This document shows positions 11,554-21,419 of a DNA stretch of 64,000 bases, one piece after another (the stretch's first letter is position 1; each line of letters opens with the position of its first letter). The notes beneath the pieces were generated by a model. It was not told where the DNA came from. It saw nothing but the letters and a program-made list of their open reading frames with translations, and searched no databases. The stretch covers positions 27,653,208-27,717,207 of the forward strand of contig JARWKL010000009.1 in NCBI GenBank assembly GCA_029961685.1, given 5' to 3'. The stretch is from Aristolochia californica. Its lineage: Eukaryota; Streptophyta; Magnoliopsida; Piperales; Aristolochiaceae. The position numbers and the translations under genes are program-made.

Positions 11554-12137
11554 TCAAGTATTTGAGAGGCACTGCAGACTCAGCCTTATGTTTGAGAAAG
11601 TTAAACTTATGATTACAGGGTTATGTAGATGCTGACATGGTTGGAGACAGTGATGGTAGGAAGAGTACCACTGGATATGTATACACATTGGGTGGTACAA
11701 CAGTTAGTTGGGTCTCTAAGTTGAAAAAGATAGTTTCTTTTTCTACTACTAAGGCAGAATATGTTGTTGTGACCAAAACCAGCAAAAAGATGGTATAGTT
11801 ATAGTTTTTCTTGGAAGAATTAGGTCTCAAGCATGGGAAAAATGTGTTGTATTGTGTAGTCAGAGTGCTATTCATTTAGCAAAGAATCTTGTTTATCATG
11901 CTAGAACAAAGCATATACAGGTGCATTATCACTTCATTAGATTAGCTCTAGAGGATGGAGTCTTTGCACTTTGAGAAGATTCAAGGGAGTTAGAATCTGA
12001 TTGATATGTTGATGAAGACTGTTACAATCGAGAAACTAAAGTTGTGTGCAACTTCAGTTGGACTTCTTCTAAGTATTGAGAAGTTGTTGCCACTGTAGAT
12101 GAGATATTGATGATGGATTAGTCTCCAAGTGGGAGAT
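11554..12137 (+). pseudogene. Element A RNase H and 3' end, decayed
   Basis: It resumes with KYLRGTADSALCFEK, then RNase H remnants in shifted frames, including QSAIHLAKNLVYHARTKHIQ near 11861-11918 and HYHFIRLALEDG. Several stops are present. It ends at the polypurine tract AAGTGGGAGAT (12127-12137) before the 3' LTR. Confidence 0.8.
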
Positions 12138-12345
12138 TGTTAAGTTGTGGAGCCTAATTAACGCCTTAAACTGAGTCAGTACTTAGGGGATTTCACACTT
12201 GTATTTCGGTTACCTTAGTTTTCTCTTTATATTTGGGGTTATCAATCGAGGATCCTGTGTTGGAGTTAACTGAAATACAAGTGTGAAATCCCCAAAGTAC
12301 CTTGGGAATTTCACACTGTGTTGGAGTTATCGATAACCCTAATAA
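12138..12345 (+). repeat. 3' LTR of element A with inverted (fold-back) rearrangement
   Basis: The LTR begins TGTTAAGTTGTGGAGCC and reads collinearly to about 12252. It then continues with a reverse-complement copy: the arm starting GTACTTAGGGGATTTCACAC (about 12179-12213) is mirrored at about 12267-12301. A second mirrored part ends in GATAACCCTAATAACA near 12345. The rest of the LTR is missing. Confidence 0.8.
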
Positions 12346-13207
12346 CACTTGCAATTATTTACTATATCCTTATGAATTCTTGTTATGCCTCAAAATTCCT
12401 TCACCACATAAGCCAATCAAAATTGTAATGTCATCAACTAAAAGCTACTAACAGGATGCTAAGCCTTACTTGCCTCAGACACGAAAGTCTCATCTCAAAT
12501 TTCTAAGACATATCGAGAACAAAAAGAATCAAAACACCATCTATTGTCGTGAAGTATGCCTCTGGCAATATTGCATTGACTGATTCAATCTAGGAATCAA
12601 GGAAGAAAAAAACGTTAATAAATAGAGAAACAAAGTAAAAACTCAAAAAAGAAAAACAAAGTAAAAAGTGTGGCATTTTACAGTACCCCTTCTACCCTAA
12701 AAAATTTCTTAGCATCCGGTTAAGAAGAGGATGACCAGAGTCGAAGAATCCACCCTTTTCGAAGCTTCACACTTGTCCATAAGTGATCAAGTTTCTAGAT
12801 TACTGCACATCTTCACTAAAAAACCCAGATATGGATCAAAGAGAAGAAAGAAAACCATTTGCAAGTGGGATTGGGAAATGGAAGGGGTAGAGGAGAGAGC
12901 AAAAGCGGTGAAGAGAGTGTCGATGGAGTTTGAACTTTTGAAAGGTTGAAGAAGGAATCTTTGGAAGAAGCACAAGCCAACGCGTGCAACAAACTAGTGC
13001 AAATATGTCCCGACTAGGGGTAGGTACGTGGCTAGGTGCCATTTGGGTGTCTTAGCAAAATTATATAAATCAATAAAAATCAATGTATAATTATTCCTTT
13101 CTTCTCCGATTTATTTTGGTTTTTAATTTCCTTCATCTAATTGATTGATTTGACCTTGATCTTATTCCTTTATTGAGTGATTTGAGATAATTTCTCTCCT
13201 GAATTGA
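12346..13207. other. AT-rich intergenic stretch, nothing recognised
   Basis: No LTR boundary, RNA gene or conserved protein was recognised. A 72-codon ORF at 12731-12949 (MTRVEESTLFEAS...) has no family likeness I can name and probably occurs by chance. Confidence 0.5.
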
Positions 13208-13553
13208 TGTTGAATTTAGGATCCCATTATTAGAACCTTGAGCAAAGTAAGAGAGGGAAAGGAGAAGAAAAGAAGGGGAGAAGAGAGAAAACCTTTAGGC
13301 TAAGAGAGAGCTTGAATGCTCTACCCCAAGCCAAGAGCCTTTATTTATAGTTTTTGAGAGGATGTTACGATGTCCATAATGCCCTTAGGGCTACAAGCTT
13401 TACATAAGAAAAGACATAAGCAGACATGTTTCTCCTTGACTAATTACATCTTTGTACCAACTTTATGAGAAGTCTTCTTATTTACCATGATGTCACCTCT
13501 TTTGGATGTGTGGGCCTTCCTTGGTCATGCGGGCTTGAGCCCATCTTCCTAAA
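13208..13553 (-). mobile_element. Solo LTR (minus) with perfect ATTGA duplication
   Basis: On the plus strand it starts TGTTGAATTTAGGATCCC and ends CATCTTCCTAAAA, i.e. the reverse complement of a TGTTGGAAG...CAACA-type copia LTR. The flanks are ATTGA at 13203-13207 and 13554-13558. Internal landmarks shared with the B-type LTRs are the GCCCTTAGGGCTACAAG block and a TATTTATAG box. No internal region is present. Confidence 0.9.
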
Positions 13554-13658
13554 ATTGATTTGGGTAGATTGACCATGATTTGTAGGAGATCCTTGAGTAA
13601 CTTTGGAAGGTTGTAGTGGGACTCCCAAATGAGATATTGTAGGCGTAAATTTGTCTAG

Positions 13659-13718
13659 AACCATGCAAGAGGGTGTGCTCCTTTGTGTGGATGAGGTGGA
13701 CGTAACTCTTGCATGGTT
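13659..13718. repeat. 13-bp inverted repeat (AACCATGCAAGAG / CTCTTGCATGGTT)
   Basis: Perfect arms at 13659-13671 and 13706-13718, separated by 34 bp. They lie between the solo LTR and the P450 relic. Whether this is a small hairpin element or chance cannot be decided here. Confidence 0.6.
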
Positions 13719-13869
13719 TTGCATGGGCCACGTGTCCCCTTTTGCTTTTTGTGTCACTTTTGTATGTGTTTGGTCTTCCTTTGTATTTATGGTCTTTCAT
13801 GTAGCTTGGAATAAGGTATCCTCTTGTGCATGTCTTTATGTGTTGATAAGTCTTTGTTGTTTATCATCC

Positions 13870-14448
13870 CTCACCTTCGCATTCATCCCATTCTCCAAAG
13901 CTGTCGACGACGTGAAGGAGGTGATCCATCTCTGCCACACTGTGCCCAGGACATGCTGGAAGCTGCTCCAGTGGTTTCGGATCAAGAATGAGATGAACAT
14001 GGCTGAAGCTACCGAAATGGCCAGCCGTTGCATCGTTGAGTTCATCTCGAGGAGACGGAAAGAACTCGACCAAACTAAAGAAAATAAAAAGGAGAAGAAA
14101 AAAGAAGAAAAGTGGAGTTATTGACATCCAACTGGACTACGAAACGAAAGAAGAAATGGAGAGAATGATCTCGAACATGCTAGTGGAGGAGAGAGATACC
14201 ACCAGGCCGCCCTCACCTGGTTCTTTTGGAAGCTCTCGTAGAACCCACAACTGGAAGCAAAGATCTTGGACAAACTGGGAACCAAGTTGCTTGCAACTGA
14301 GAAACAGGAAGAGAATTCTAGCTCCTCCACGAAAAAAGAAACTGAGAGTGTGGCATACAGTGCGTATGTGCAAGCATCTACGAGACCGTTCCAACGACTG
14401 ACCAGCTCCTCAACACTGAGGGATTCAAGCTCATTTGCGGAAGGATGA
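13870..14448 (+). pseudogene. Cytochrome P450 relic (CYP86 clan, CYP96-like), frameshifted
   Basis: These P450s hydroxylate fatty acids or wax alkanes at the ER. Three blocks in different frames fit consecutive parts of one P450. First is FSKAVDDVKEV then RTCWKLLQWFRI and CIVEFISRRRKELDQ (13888-14066), the region after substrate-recognition site 2. Second is MISNMLVEERDTT (about 14166-14204), the I-helix oxygen-binding motif with AGRDTT worn to EERDTT. Third is AALTWFFWKLS, a stop, then NPQLEAKILDKLGTKL (about 14205-14290). No heme-binding cysteine motif was found downstream, and the N-terminal part is absent. Purine-rich sequence (14070-14120) fills the gap between blocks one and two. The family call rests on remembered consensus only. 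Confidence 0.6.
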
Positions 14449-15848
14449 AGATGCAGATAACAGTCACAACGATTTCTGGGTCGGTTGGGAGAAAGAGGAA
14501 GGGCTTTTGGGTCGGGAAAAAACGGTGATGTCAGTCGAGTGGGAGAAAGACACAGTGAGTTATATGTTGCAGGGCTAAATTCAATAAAGCAGGAGCGTAA
14601 AAATGCTTCTCAATTTTCACCATCTTGCTTGATAGCTGACAATGACAAGGATGACCACAAAACCCTGGCAGGCCGTCAATTGATTCAAGAGGTGATGGTC
14701 ATCATCAGCAATGTGAGGCTGCAGTTATCAATGAGAGAGGGCTTAGAGATCAAGAGAGACAAAAAAGATTGTGATAGTCGGCTAAAGAATCCAAGAAAAA
14801 TTGTTCTGGAAACAAATGTTGGAGAACGGAGAGAAAATGAAGGAGACGTGGAAGAGGAAGAAAACACAAAGAGGGAAGTCTCATTTTAGACCTCCAACGA
14901 GTCGTTATACTCTTGGAAGCAGCCTTTCTTCCCTCTTTTCTCTTCTTGCCCTTCCTCCCCTACTAAAGATATCTAACTTGGACAGTTCTTATGATGCAAC
15001 TCTGAAAACAGTTTAACCTCGTTCTTGAATTTTTCCAGATCCATTTGATACTCTATACTTGGATTTCACATTTTTTATTAGAATTCGATGCCTTTACTGT
15101 TCGTGGAGACACACTTTACTGTTTATGAAAATTCCTATTTGCCATCTTTGATGAAAATTAGCCTTTCCTAAGCTCCCTATTAATCTTATTTATAAGAGGA
15201 ATTTGGACGATCCCTTCTTGTACATTAGGGGCGAAACACACTACTTAGGCTCGATTTAGCTCAATTTATTTTAAGTAAACCCTTTGGATTTCTACTTCAC
15301 AGGTATGGGAGCTTGTTCAAGAGCCATATTTTCAGTTGTCCCACACAGTATACATCCCCTTGTTACCCTTGTTACTATGTAAATAAATTGTCAAACTTGA
15401 AAAAGCAAATACATAATGTGATTGATGAGTAAGTTCTTTTTCCATACGCAAATTTATCACACAAAACCTATCTTCTGCAAAGGTTGGGTTGTTTTATTCC
15501 AAATGTGCAAACTACATAAGAGCCATTCTCCATTCACCAGCCTTATCTCACACCTGCAAACAAAATTTTATCATTCCCCATGAATCACAAGATTATGAAA
15601 ATACGACCCAAAAGCTAATGAGCCTCTATGATGTGATTTTGAATTTGATTAAATGCTCGAAGCAAAGGTTCTAAACATAAAATACTACTAATACAAACCA
15701 ACAAACTATGGGCAAATTATCACCCTTTTCTAGGAAAGGTTGGGAAATTGTTTCTAGAAATGGATTTTCAGGTATCATTAGTACGATTACTTATCTTAAA
15801 AAAGGATACCTCCTTGGAAATCCTTACATGCAAAATGGAGTAATTTTC
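14449..15848. other. Stretch without recognised gene, may include more P450 debris
   Basis: A 134-codon ORF at 14485-14889 (MGERGRAFGSGKNGD..., highly charged, ending EEEENTKREVSF) has no recognisable family. The rest is AT-rich with no LTR ends or RNA genes seen. Confidence 0.4.
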
Positions 15849-16290
15849 TGTTGAATTTATGAAAAAGTGAAATACTTCAATGACATCAACAACTTGTTGT
15901 AATCAGAGTACATGAACCTCTATTTATAATAGATGAAGCTAGTAGAGTCCAATTACAATAAAACTACCCTTGTCCCAATTACACCCAAACTCTATCACTT
16001 AAAGATAAGTCCTAACATAATTAAATAACTCAATATTGATAAAAGACAAATATAACTTAAACTAAAACTCTTCTTGGTTATGACCCTAAGATATAGATAA
16101 TTTTGTGAGTCCTTCTTGATCTTCCAACTGATGTGATAAGGATGTCAGCTTTTGGTAATCATTGTGGGTCCTAATTCTTATGGGGTTGGGTCCATCTTGT
16201 GGGCCTTCCTTGGTCATGTGGCCCATCTTATAATAATCTTACATATGTGGGCTTTTCTTGGTTGTTTGGGCTTGATCTTATCTTCCAACA
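15849..16290 (-). mobile_element. Solo LTR (minus) with perfect TTTTC duplication
   Basis: The plus strand starts TGTTGAATTTATGAAAAAGTG and ends TTATCTTCCAACA. The flanks are TTTTC at 15844-15848 and 16291-16295. On the minus strand it belongs to the LTR type that ends TATAAATAGAGGTTC...AAATTCAACA, as do 31495-31868 and 57221-57610. No internal domain remains. Confidence 0.93.
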
Positions 16291-17749
16291 TTTTCTAAGG
16301 AGAGGTTGAGAAAACATTTCTCAAAAAAATCACTGGGAAGAGGTTGTGCTCCTTCAACACCTCCCCCTTCCCTTCTTCAGCCTAACCCCAACCTCCCTTG
16401 CCTAATCACTTACCTACACAAGTGATTGGTTAATGTTCACCCTAGTGGCAGCCTTCCCACCCATAAATGCTCCACAAGAATCCCTCTCCCTTACTAGAGA
16501 GGAAAGAATCAGTACAATGGGGTCCCATGATATCTCCTGAAGAGCCAACCCCCAACCCAGTTGAATAAGAAGAGGGGAGAAAGGGGATAAACTTCTCCCA
16601 TCCTTTTCATTGGATTATTAGTGGAAGATATTGACCTAGGTTGGCTTATCTCCCAAATTTTGAAACAAAACTTTAAGTTAAGAAAGCTAATAATTTACAA
16701 TTCATAGTATCTCAGATGTATTTTCTTCAAGTGACTCAATTGCAAGGTCTATAAGCAAGAGCCGATAAATCCACCACAAGACCTCGAGCCAAAATGAAGA
16801 ATCATGTTATATTAAAGAAGCACTTAGGAGAAGAAAAAAGAATTAAAGACTTAGAGTCTATTTGTCAAGTAGAAAATCTCAAGAACTCTACCTTTGTGTA
16901 GACGATAACTATCAAGATTAAAAACCTTAGGTATGAGTATGTTTTGAAGCATAGGACATTCAAACTAATTTCAAAACCATGTTTTCAAAGTTCATTCAAA
17001 TATTTTTGAACCATTAATTCATTTAGTTTTGGCCTTAATCATGCTTAAAACTTAATAGAATACACTACAAAATAGCATAACTAATCATATACTTAATTGC
17101 ATGATCGATCATATAAAAAGCAACAAACCTTCAATACGAAGCATAATCGATTAACATCAGTAGGCATGATCGATCAACCTCTATAGGCATGATGGATCAT
17201 ACAATATCCTATCAAGTAGGTTTACAAAGCATGCTTGATCAACCTCCTTAGACATGATTGATCACATAAAATGTCACAATTAGAAGTTATAAAGCATGAT
17301 AAATTAACCTATGTAGACAAGATAAATCAACCAAAACCCAACCAGGTCAGTGTATAAAGCATGATCGATTAGCCCATATCAACATGATTGACTATTTTGC
17401 TATAAGAAAATTAGAAGATACTTTGTTGAATGGTTTCATCGATCATAAGGCCATAAGAACTCCAAAATGTAGTCGTTGGAGGACGATTGATTGATCAATG
17501 AAAAAGTATGATCAAGAAATACTTTTGTGCAACTTTTTGTACAATGATTTAAAATGGATAGTTTCACCAAGAAACTTATAAATAGAGACTCAAATTCACC
17601 CCTCATTATTCATTGAGCATTTATTAGAAAACCTAAGTTTTGAAGAAATATTTTTAAATGTAAACTTTCCAATTACTCTTTTGCAAGAGAAAAACCTTAT
17701 TTCTGCCAAATCTCCTCAAATCCTCTTGCATTTCTTGTCATTCCTAGAT
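16291..17749. repeat. AT-rich stretch with a palindromic minisatellite at about 17095-17520
   Basis: No gene was recognised. Between about 17095 and 17520 the 10-bp palindrome TGATCGATCA and variants recur in units like GCATGATCGATCAACCT, spaced roughly 25-65 bp apart. A TATA-like CTTATAAATAGAGACTC lies at 17575-17591 and could belong to an unrecognised LTR. Confidence 0.6.
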
Positions 17750-18031
17750 CCTCCATTTACGTGTCCCAAGCTGGGAATATTTGATGTCTTTGACAAGCTT
17801 GAGGGAGAGTGTAGAAAAGTATGAGTGACATTCTATGTAATTGAGTGGAGTGGCATAGGGTGTACTTATGTAAAAGTTTAAGTTCATTTTCCCCTTCATT
17901 TATTATGGTTTCCAACTCTTTCGTCTACAAATATAATTTAAGAGGGAGAGCTCAAGCATGTGCTCTCTTTTTCGCCTTAAGAAACCCTAGTCTCCTCTCT
18001 TAAGCTCGTCCCCACTTTCTTGCTTCCTTTG
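17750..18031 (+). mobile_element. Copia 3' end: RNase H tail, polypurine tract and truncated LTR
   Basis: The tail reads KLGIFDVF near 17770-17793, matching the KLGIYDVF tail of element C. A polypurine tract GCTTGAGGGAGAG (17797-17809) follows. An LTR then starts at 17810 (TGTAGAAAAGTATG) and is cut at 18031 by the next LTR. It resembles the LTR at 49867-50200. Confidence 0.65.
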
Positions 18032-18398
18032 TGTTAGAAGATAGGCTCAAGCCCACACGACCAAAGAAGGCCCACACGTCCAAGTGTATTAGAAGATGGG
18101 CTCAAGCCCATATGACCAAGGAAGACCCACACATCCAAGAGAGGCAGAAGATGGGCTCAAGCCCACGAACAAATAAAGACCCACATAGTGGAGTCATTTC
18201 ATAAAGATGACATTTATGTAATTAGTTTAAGTTTTATGGGTATAATTATAATATTATAGTTTTACTCATCTATAAATAGAGCTTCAGCGGGAGCGTTAGG
18301 ACAACAAGTCCATAACCTCTTTCTTCTTCTTGTTTTCTCCCTGACATGCTGTCTTTTTTTTCTCCATGAGCTAATCCATGGAGTTCTGAAAATCAATA
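18032..18398 (+). mobile_element. Type-1 LTR with tandem U3 units, followed by a primer-binding site
   Basis: It starts TGTTAGAAGATAGGC and ends AAAATCAATA. Its first ~155 bp are about three drifted copies of one ~54-bp unit (GTTAGAAGATGGGCTCAAGC...CACACGTCCAAG). A TCTATAAATAGAGC box is at 18270-18283. TGGTATCAAAGC (18399-18410) follows as a primer-binding site. The leader (call it leader a) runs to 18760, where gypsy element D interrupts it, and resumes at 30473. Confidence 0.82.
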
Positions 18399-18760
18399 TG
18401 GTATCAAAGCATTATTTTTAGGACTCATAGTTATGGTTTCTAGGAATTTAGAAACCCATTATTTTTTTCTTTGCTCATATTGATGCTTCGTTTTTTATAT
18501 TGTTGCTTGTTTTATCCTGCTACCCGACATTACTCAGCCATTACCAATTCTCTCTATTTGGCTTGGACAATGCTGTTTTTTTTCCGTTGGAGAGACTACC
18601 ATGTTTCTTTTGCACTACCCATTGATATTCAGAAAGCATAAGTAATGATAATAGGGGAGAAATTATTTTCGAAGAAGAAGCTGCTCTCAATAGCATCGGC
18701 AGTTGTTTTTCCACTTCTCTTTATTGTTTTTTTTTTTGAGAAGAAGGTGCTTCCTCACTG

Positions 18761-19620
18761 TGTTACGGTCCCGGGTCATGGATCGAGTAACACGGAGTGG
18801 GATTTGTGAATCCAGCACAGATACTGAGTTGCTGGACTCGGTAAGGAGGGTTAAAGATCCCTTCTTGGGCTAATCTTCTACCAGTGATCAGTCTCCCTTT
18901 TTATCAACTCACTCTAGTGCTAAAGTTATGGCTAGAATGGAATTAATTTAGGTAGAGAGATAATGGAAGAAATACCTCTTCTTGCTCACGTAAATCAGGG
19001 TTTCAACCCTGATTTGGTGCAGCTCATGCTAGGATTGAAGGCCCAGCTTAGGGGGCAGCCTTGGCTCATGTTGATGGCTGTTCTTGCTCTGTTTCCATGA
19101 TGATTCCCCAACAAGAGGAGTTGCTCTAGTCCTTCAGGTGGAAGAACCATAAACTCTTCCTTTTGCTGCTCGTCAAGAGGGATTGAACCCCTACTTGTTG
19201 TTGACGCTGAGGAGGAGAGAAGACCCTCGCTTTGGGCTCAAAAAAGGGGCAGAAAGCTCCTCTTCCAACTAGGAATGATGGTGGATGAAGTTGGATGAAG
19301 ATGGATGGTAATGGAAGGTGAAGGATAGGTTGAATTTTTGGAGTAAACCCTAATCTCGGGATCAAGAGGTGATCTCAACCTGTTTACACTAGGTTATTCT
19401 AAAATCTCAAAGCTTCCCTCTTTCATTCATTCCTTTCCCTTAAATAGATCACGTCACGGAGTTTTAGGGTTAGGGTTACAATAATTCCCTATAATGTCCC
19501 TACATATAAACGTAATTAGAAATAACTCCTACTTAAAACAATATAAGAAATAAATCATATTGAGTGAGTTGTTGTTGCCTCATTCGTTGTGTGACTCGGT
19601 GTGCTATTGAGTCCACAACA
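18761..19620 (-). repeat. 3' LTR of element D
   Basis: 860 bp. It shares a doubled plant telomere-like AGGGTTAGGGTTAC segment (near 19465), a TTAAATAGATCACGTCA block and the end GAGTCCACAACA with the 5' LTR. Confidence 0.92.
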
Positions 19621-20125
19621 TCTGCCTCCCCATGGACAAAGAGCTTGTCCTCAAGCTCAAAAGTTGGGTAGACTTGTTTGAAGATGTCCACATGTTCCCA
19701 TGTTGCAGCGTCGGGGTCAGTGTCCGTCCACTGAACGAGAATCTCCCAATGGTCATTGGTCAGCCGCACTCGTAGCACCGCAGCTAGGTTAAGAATAACC
19801 TCACCATTATCAACCGGTGGTAGGAATGGAGTGGATGTAGGCTGCACCCCAGAAGGTGGCTTCAAAAGAGAGACATGAAACACATCATAAATTTTGGCCG
19901 TGTCCAGTAATTTGAGCTAATAGGCAACTGGTCCCACGCGTCGAAGAATGGAAAACGACCCAAAAAATCTGGGAGAGAGCTTATGAAGTGGAGGTCTCGC
20001 AAGAAACTGCTGACGTTAGGGCTGGAGCAGTAGCCACACATACTCCCCAACCTCAAAAGAGACCTGACGGTGGCCTTTGTCGTAGACATCCTTCATTCGA
20101 GCTTGGGCGTGTCGTAGCTGTTTTG
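19621..20125 (-). pseudogene. Element D integrase C-terminus and chromodomain
   Basis: On the minus strand from 20125: RHAQARMKDVYDKGHRQVSF and FEVGEYVWLLLQP, then KLSPRFFGSFSILRRVGPVAY (the GPY/F module), DVFHVSLLKPPSG, and a chromodomain-like end, WEILVQWTDTDPDAATWEHV with TFELEDKLFVHGEA. Such chromodomains bind histone marks and steer integration in chromoviruses. Stops at two Gln/Tyr-type positions break the frame. The polypurine tract is TGGGGAGGCAGA, just before the LTR at 19620. Confidence 0.88.
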
Positions 20126-20130
20126 AAATA

Positions 20131-20520
20131 TGTTGGAAGATGGCTTCAAGCCCACGAGCTCAAGACAAGAAGCCCACACTTCAAAGGAGTGGCATATGTA
20201 TAAAATATGGTACTTTCCATAAAGATGACATAGAAGTGTAAATATGTGTTCCTTTTATGTCTTTTGTTTATCAAGTTGTAGCCCTAAGGGCATTCTAAAA
20301 CTATAAATAAAGGCATTGGCTAAGAGGTAGGGCATTGAAGCACTCTCCTCTCTTATTAAAAATTCGTCCAACCCTCATTTTTGTTTTTGACGCAACCCTC
20401 TTCTTCCTTATTCCAAACTCTCTCCTTCCTCGTTCTTCTTCTTGTCTTCTCCTTCTCTCTTCTTCTTCTTCTTCTTTCTTGTTGATCTAAAGCTCCTTTC
20501 ATGAGATCCTAAATTCTACA
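20131..20520 (+). repeat. 5' LTR of element C
   Basis: TGTTGGAAGATGGC...AAATTCTACA, 390 bp, collinear with the element B LTRs. Confidence 0.94.
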
Positions 20521-20532
20521 TGGTATCAGAGC
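20521..20532 (+). other. Primer-binding site of element C
   Basis: TGGTATCAGAGC, the common site for initiator tRNA-Met, directly after the LTR. Confidence 0.92.
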
Positions 20533-21419
20533 AAGGAGTTTAGGATCTTTTCATGGAGTTATTATGAAATTTGTTCAAGAAGTTGTAAAAGGAGTTCAGT
20601 CATCAAGAGATAAGTTCATACTCTTCTTATTTACGATTTTTTTGTGTCCTTTTCTTATTTACATACTCCTTTTTACTTTTTTTCTTTACTTCTTGAATTT
20701 TGAGTCACATCAAGTCAAGATAAATCTTTATATGTTGTAAAGATTTATTTTTATGACTAAATTGATGTTCTAATCTTGACTCCTTGTAAATCAATTACAA
20801 GAGTGATCAAGATCATTTGTTGTTTGCATCTTATTAAGATTGATGGGTGAAATTCAATTACCTTTATGTAATTCGGATCCATCTCATTTGAGGTAGAATT
20901 CCAGCACATGTTGCTGTATCTTCTCCTACTTAAGGTTGCTCATGGGTTTGTGTTATGTTGTTGGATGCCCATTATATGTTTGATGAAATTCCAGCAGTCA
21001 TTTACCCTTTGTAGTTCCGTTTTTTTTAACTTCAACAATTGATTTTTTTTTACGTTGAAGTCTCCCATGAGCTGAAGATAAATCTCTTCCAAGTGTCTTG
21101 GTTTGTCGTTAAATCTTCTCTAAATTTTTGTCTATTGTTCATTTGTGTTGGAGTTTGGATTAAGGCCTAATCGGTTGCATCTACTTTCTTCTCTTTGTTC
21201 TTATGAATACTAGAGAAGTTGAGTGATGGCTGGATGTTATTATCACTTTCTAAAGGCACAAATTTGTTGATAATTTGGTGCTTGCCCTTGTGAAAGAAAT
21301 TGGTTTTTGTTCTCTTTTGTTGGTGATTGATTTGGTCTACAGGTTCTTCAAATTACATTGAGTAATTGTTCTTTGAAGAAGACCTTTTCCCTTGAGCTCC
21401 ATATTTTACTTGCCTCATC
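20533..21419 (+). other. Untranslated leader of element C
   Basis: No ORF is supported. It is collinear with the element B leader apart from the segment found only in B. Confidence 0.75.

Larger units (their letters stand above)
1837..12252 (+). mobile_element. Element A: old Ty1/copia (Tork/Tnt1-like), host of three later insertions
   Basis: The 5' LTR survives only as its first ~54 bp (1837-1890, TATTAAGTTGTGGAGCC against the family start TGTTAAGTTGTGGAGCC). The internal region encodes gag, protease, integrase, RT and RNase H in copia order. It is interrupted at 2602-3010 and 3759-4159 by solo LTRs of the same family and at 5870-11553 by element B. The polypurine tract AAGTGGGAGAT (12127-12137) precedes the 3' LTR start at 12138. 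That LTR is broken by a fold-back rearrangement after about 12252. Integrase and RT motifs (ERMNR, LLYVDD) match the Tnt1/Tork type. Many stops show it is long inactive. Confidence 0.9.

Noticed and set aside
13482..13800. Overlapping minus-strand ORFs near the 13.2-kb solo LTR
   Set aside because: They start in unassigned sequence and run into the LTR. No family is recognisable.
17085..17520. CRISPR-like repeated spacing of GCATGATCGATCAAC
   Set aside because: Plant nuclear context, drifting repeats and irregular spacing. It is a minisatellite.
19455..19480. Telomere-like AGGGTTAGGGTTAC sequence
   Set aside because: Only two units, and it is present at the same place in both LTRs of element D. 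It is an LTR motif, not an interstitial telomere.
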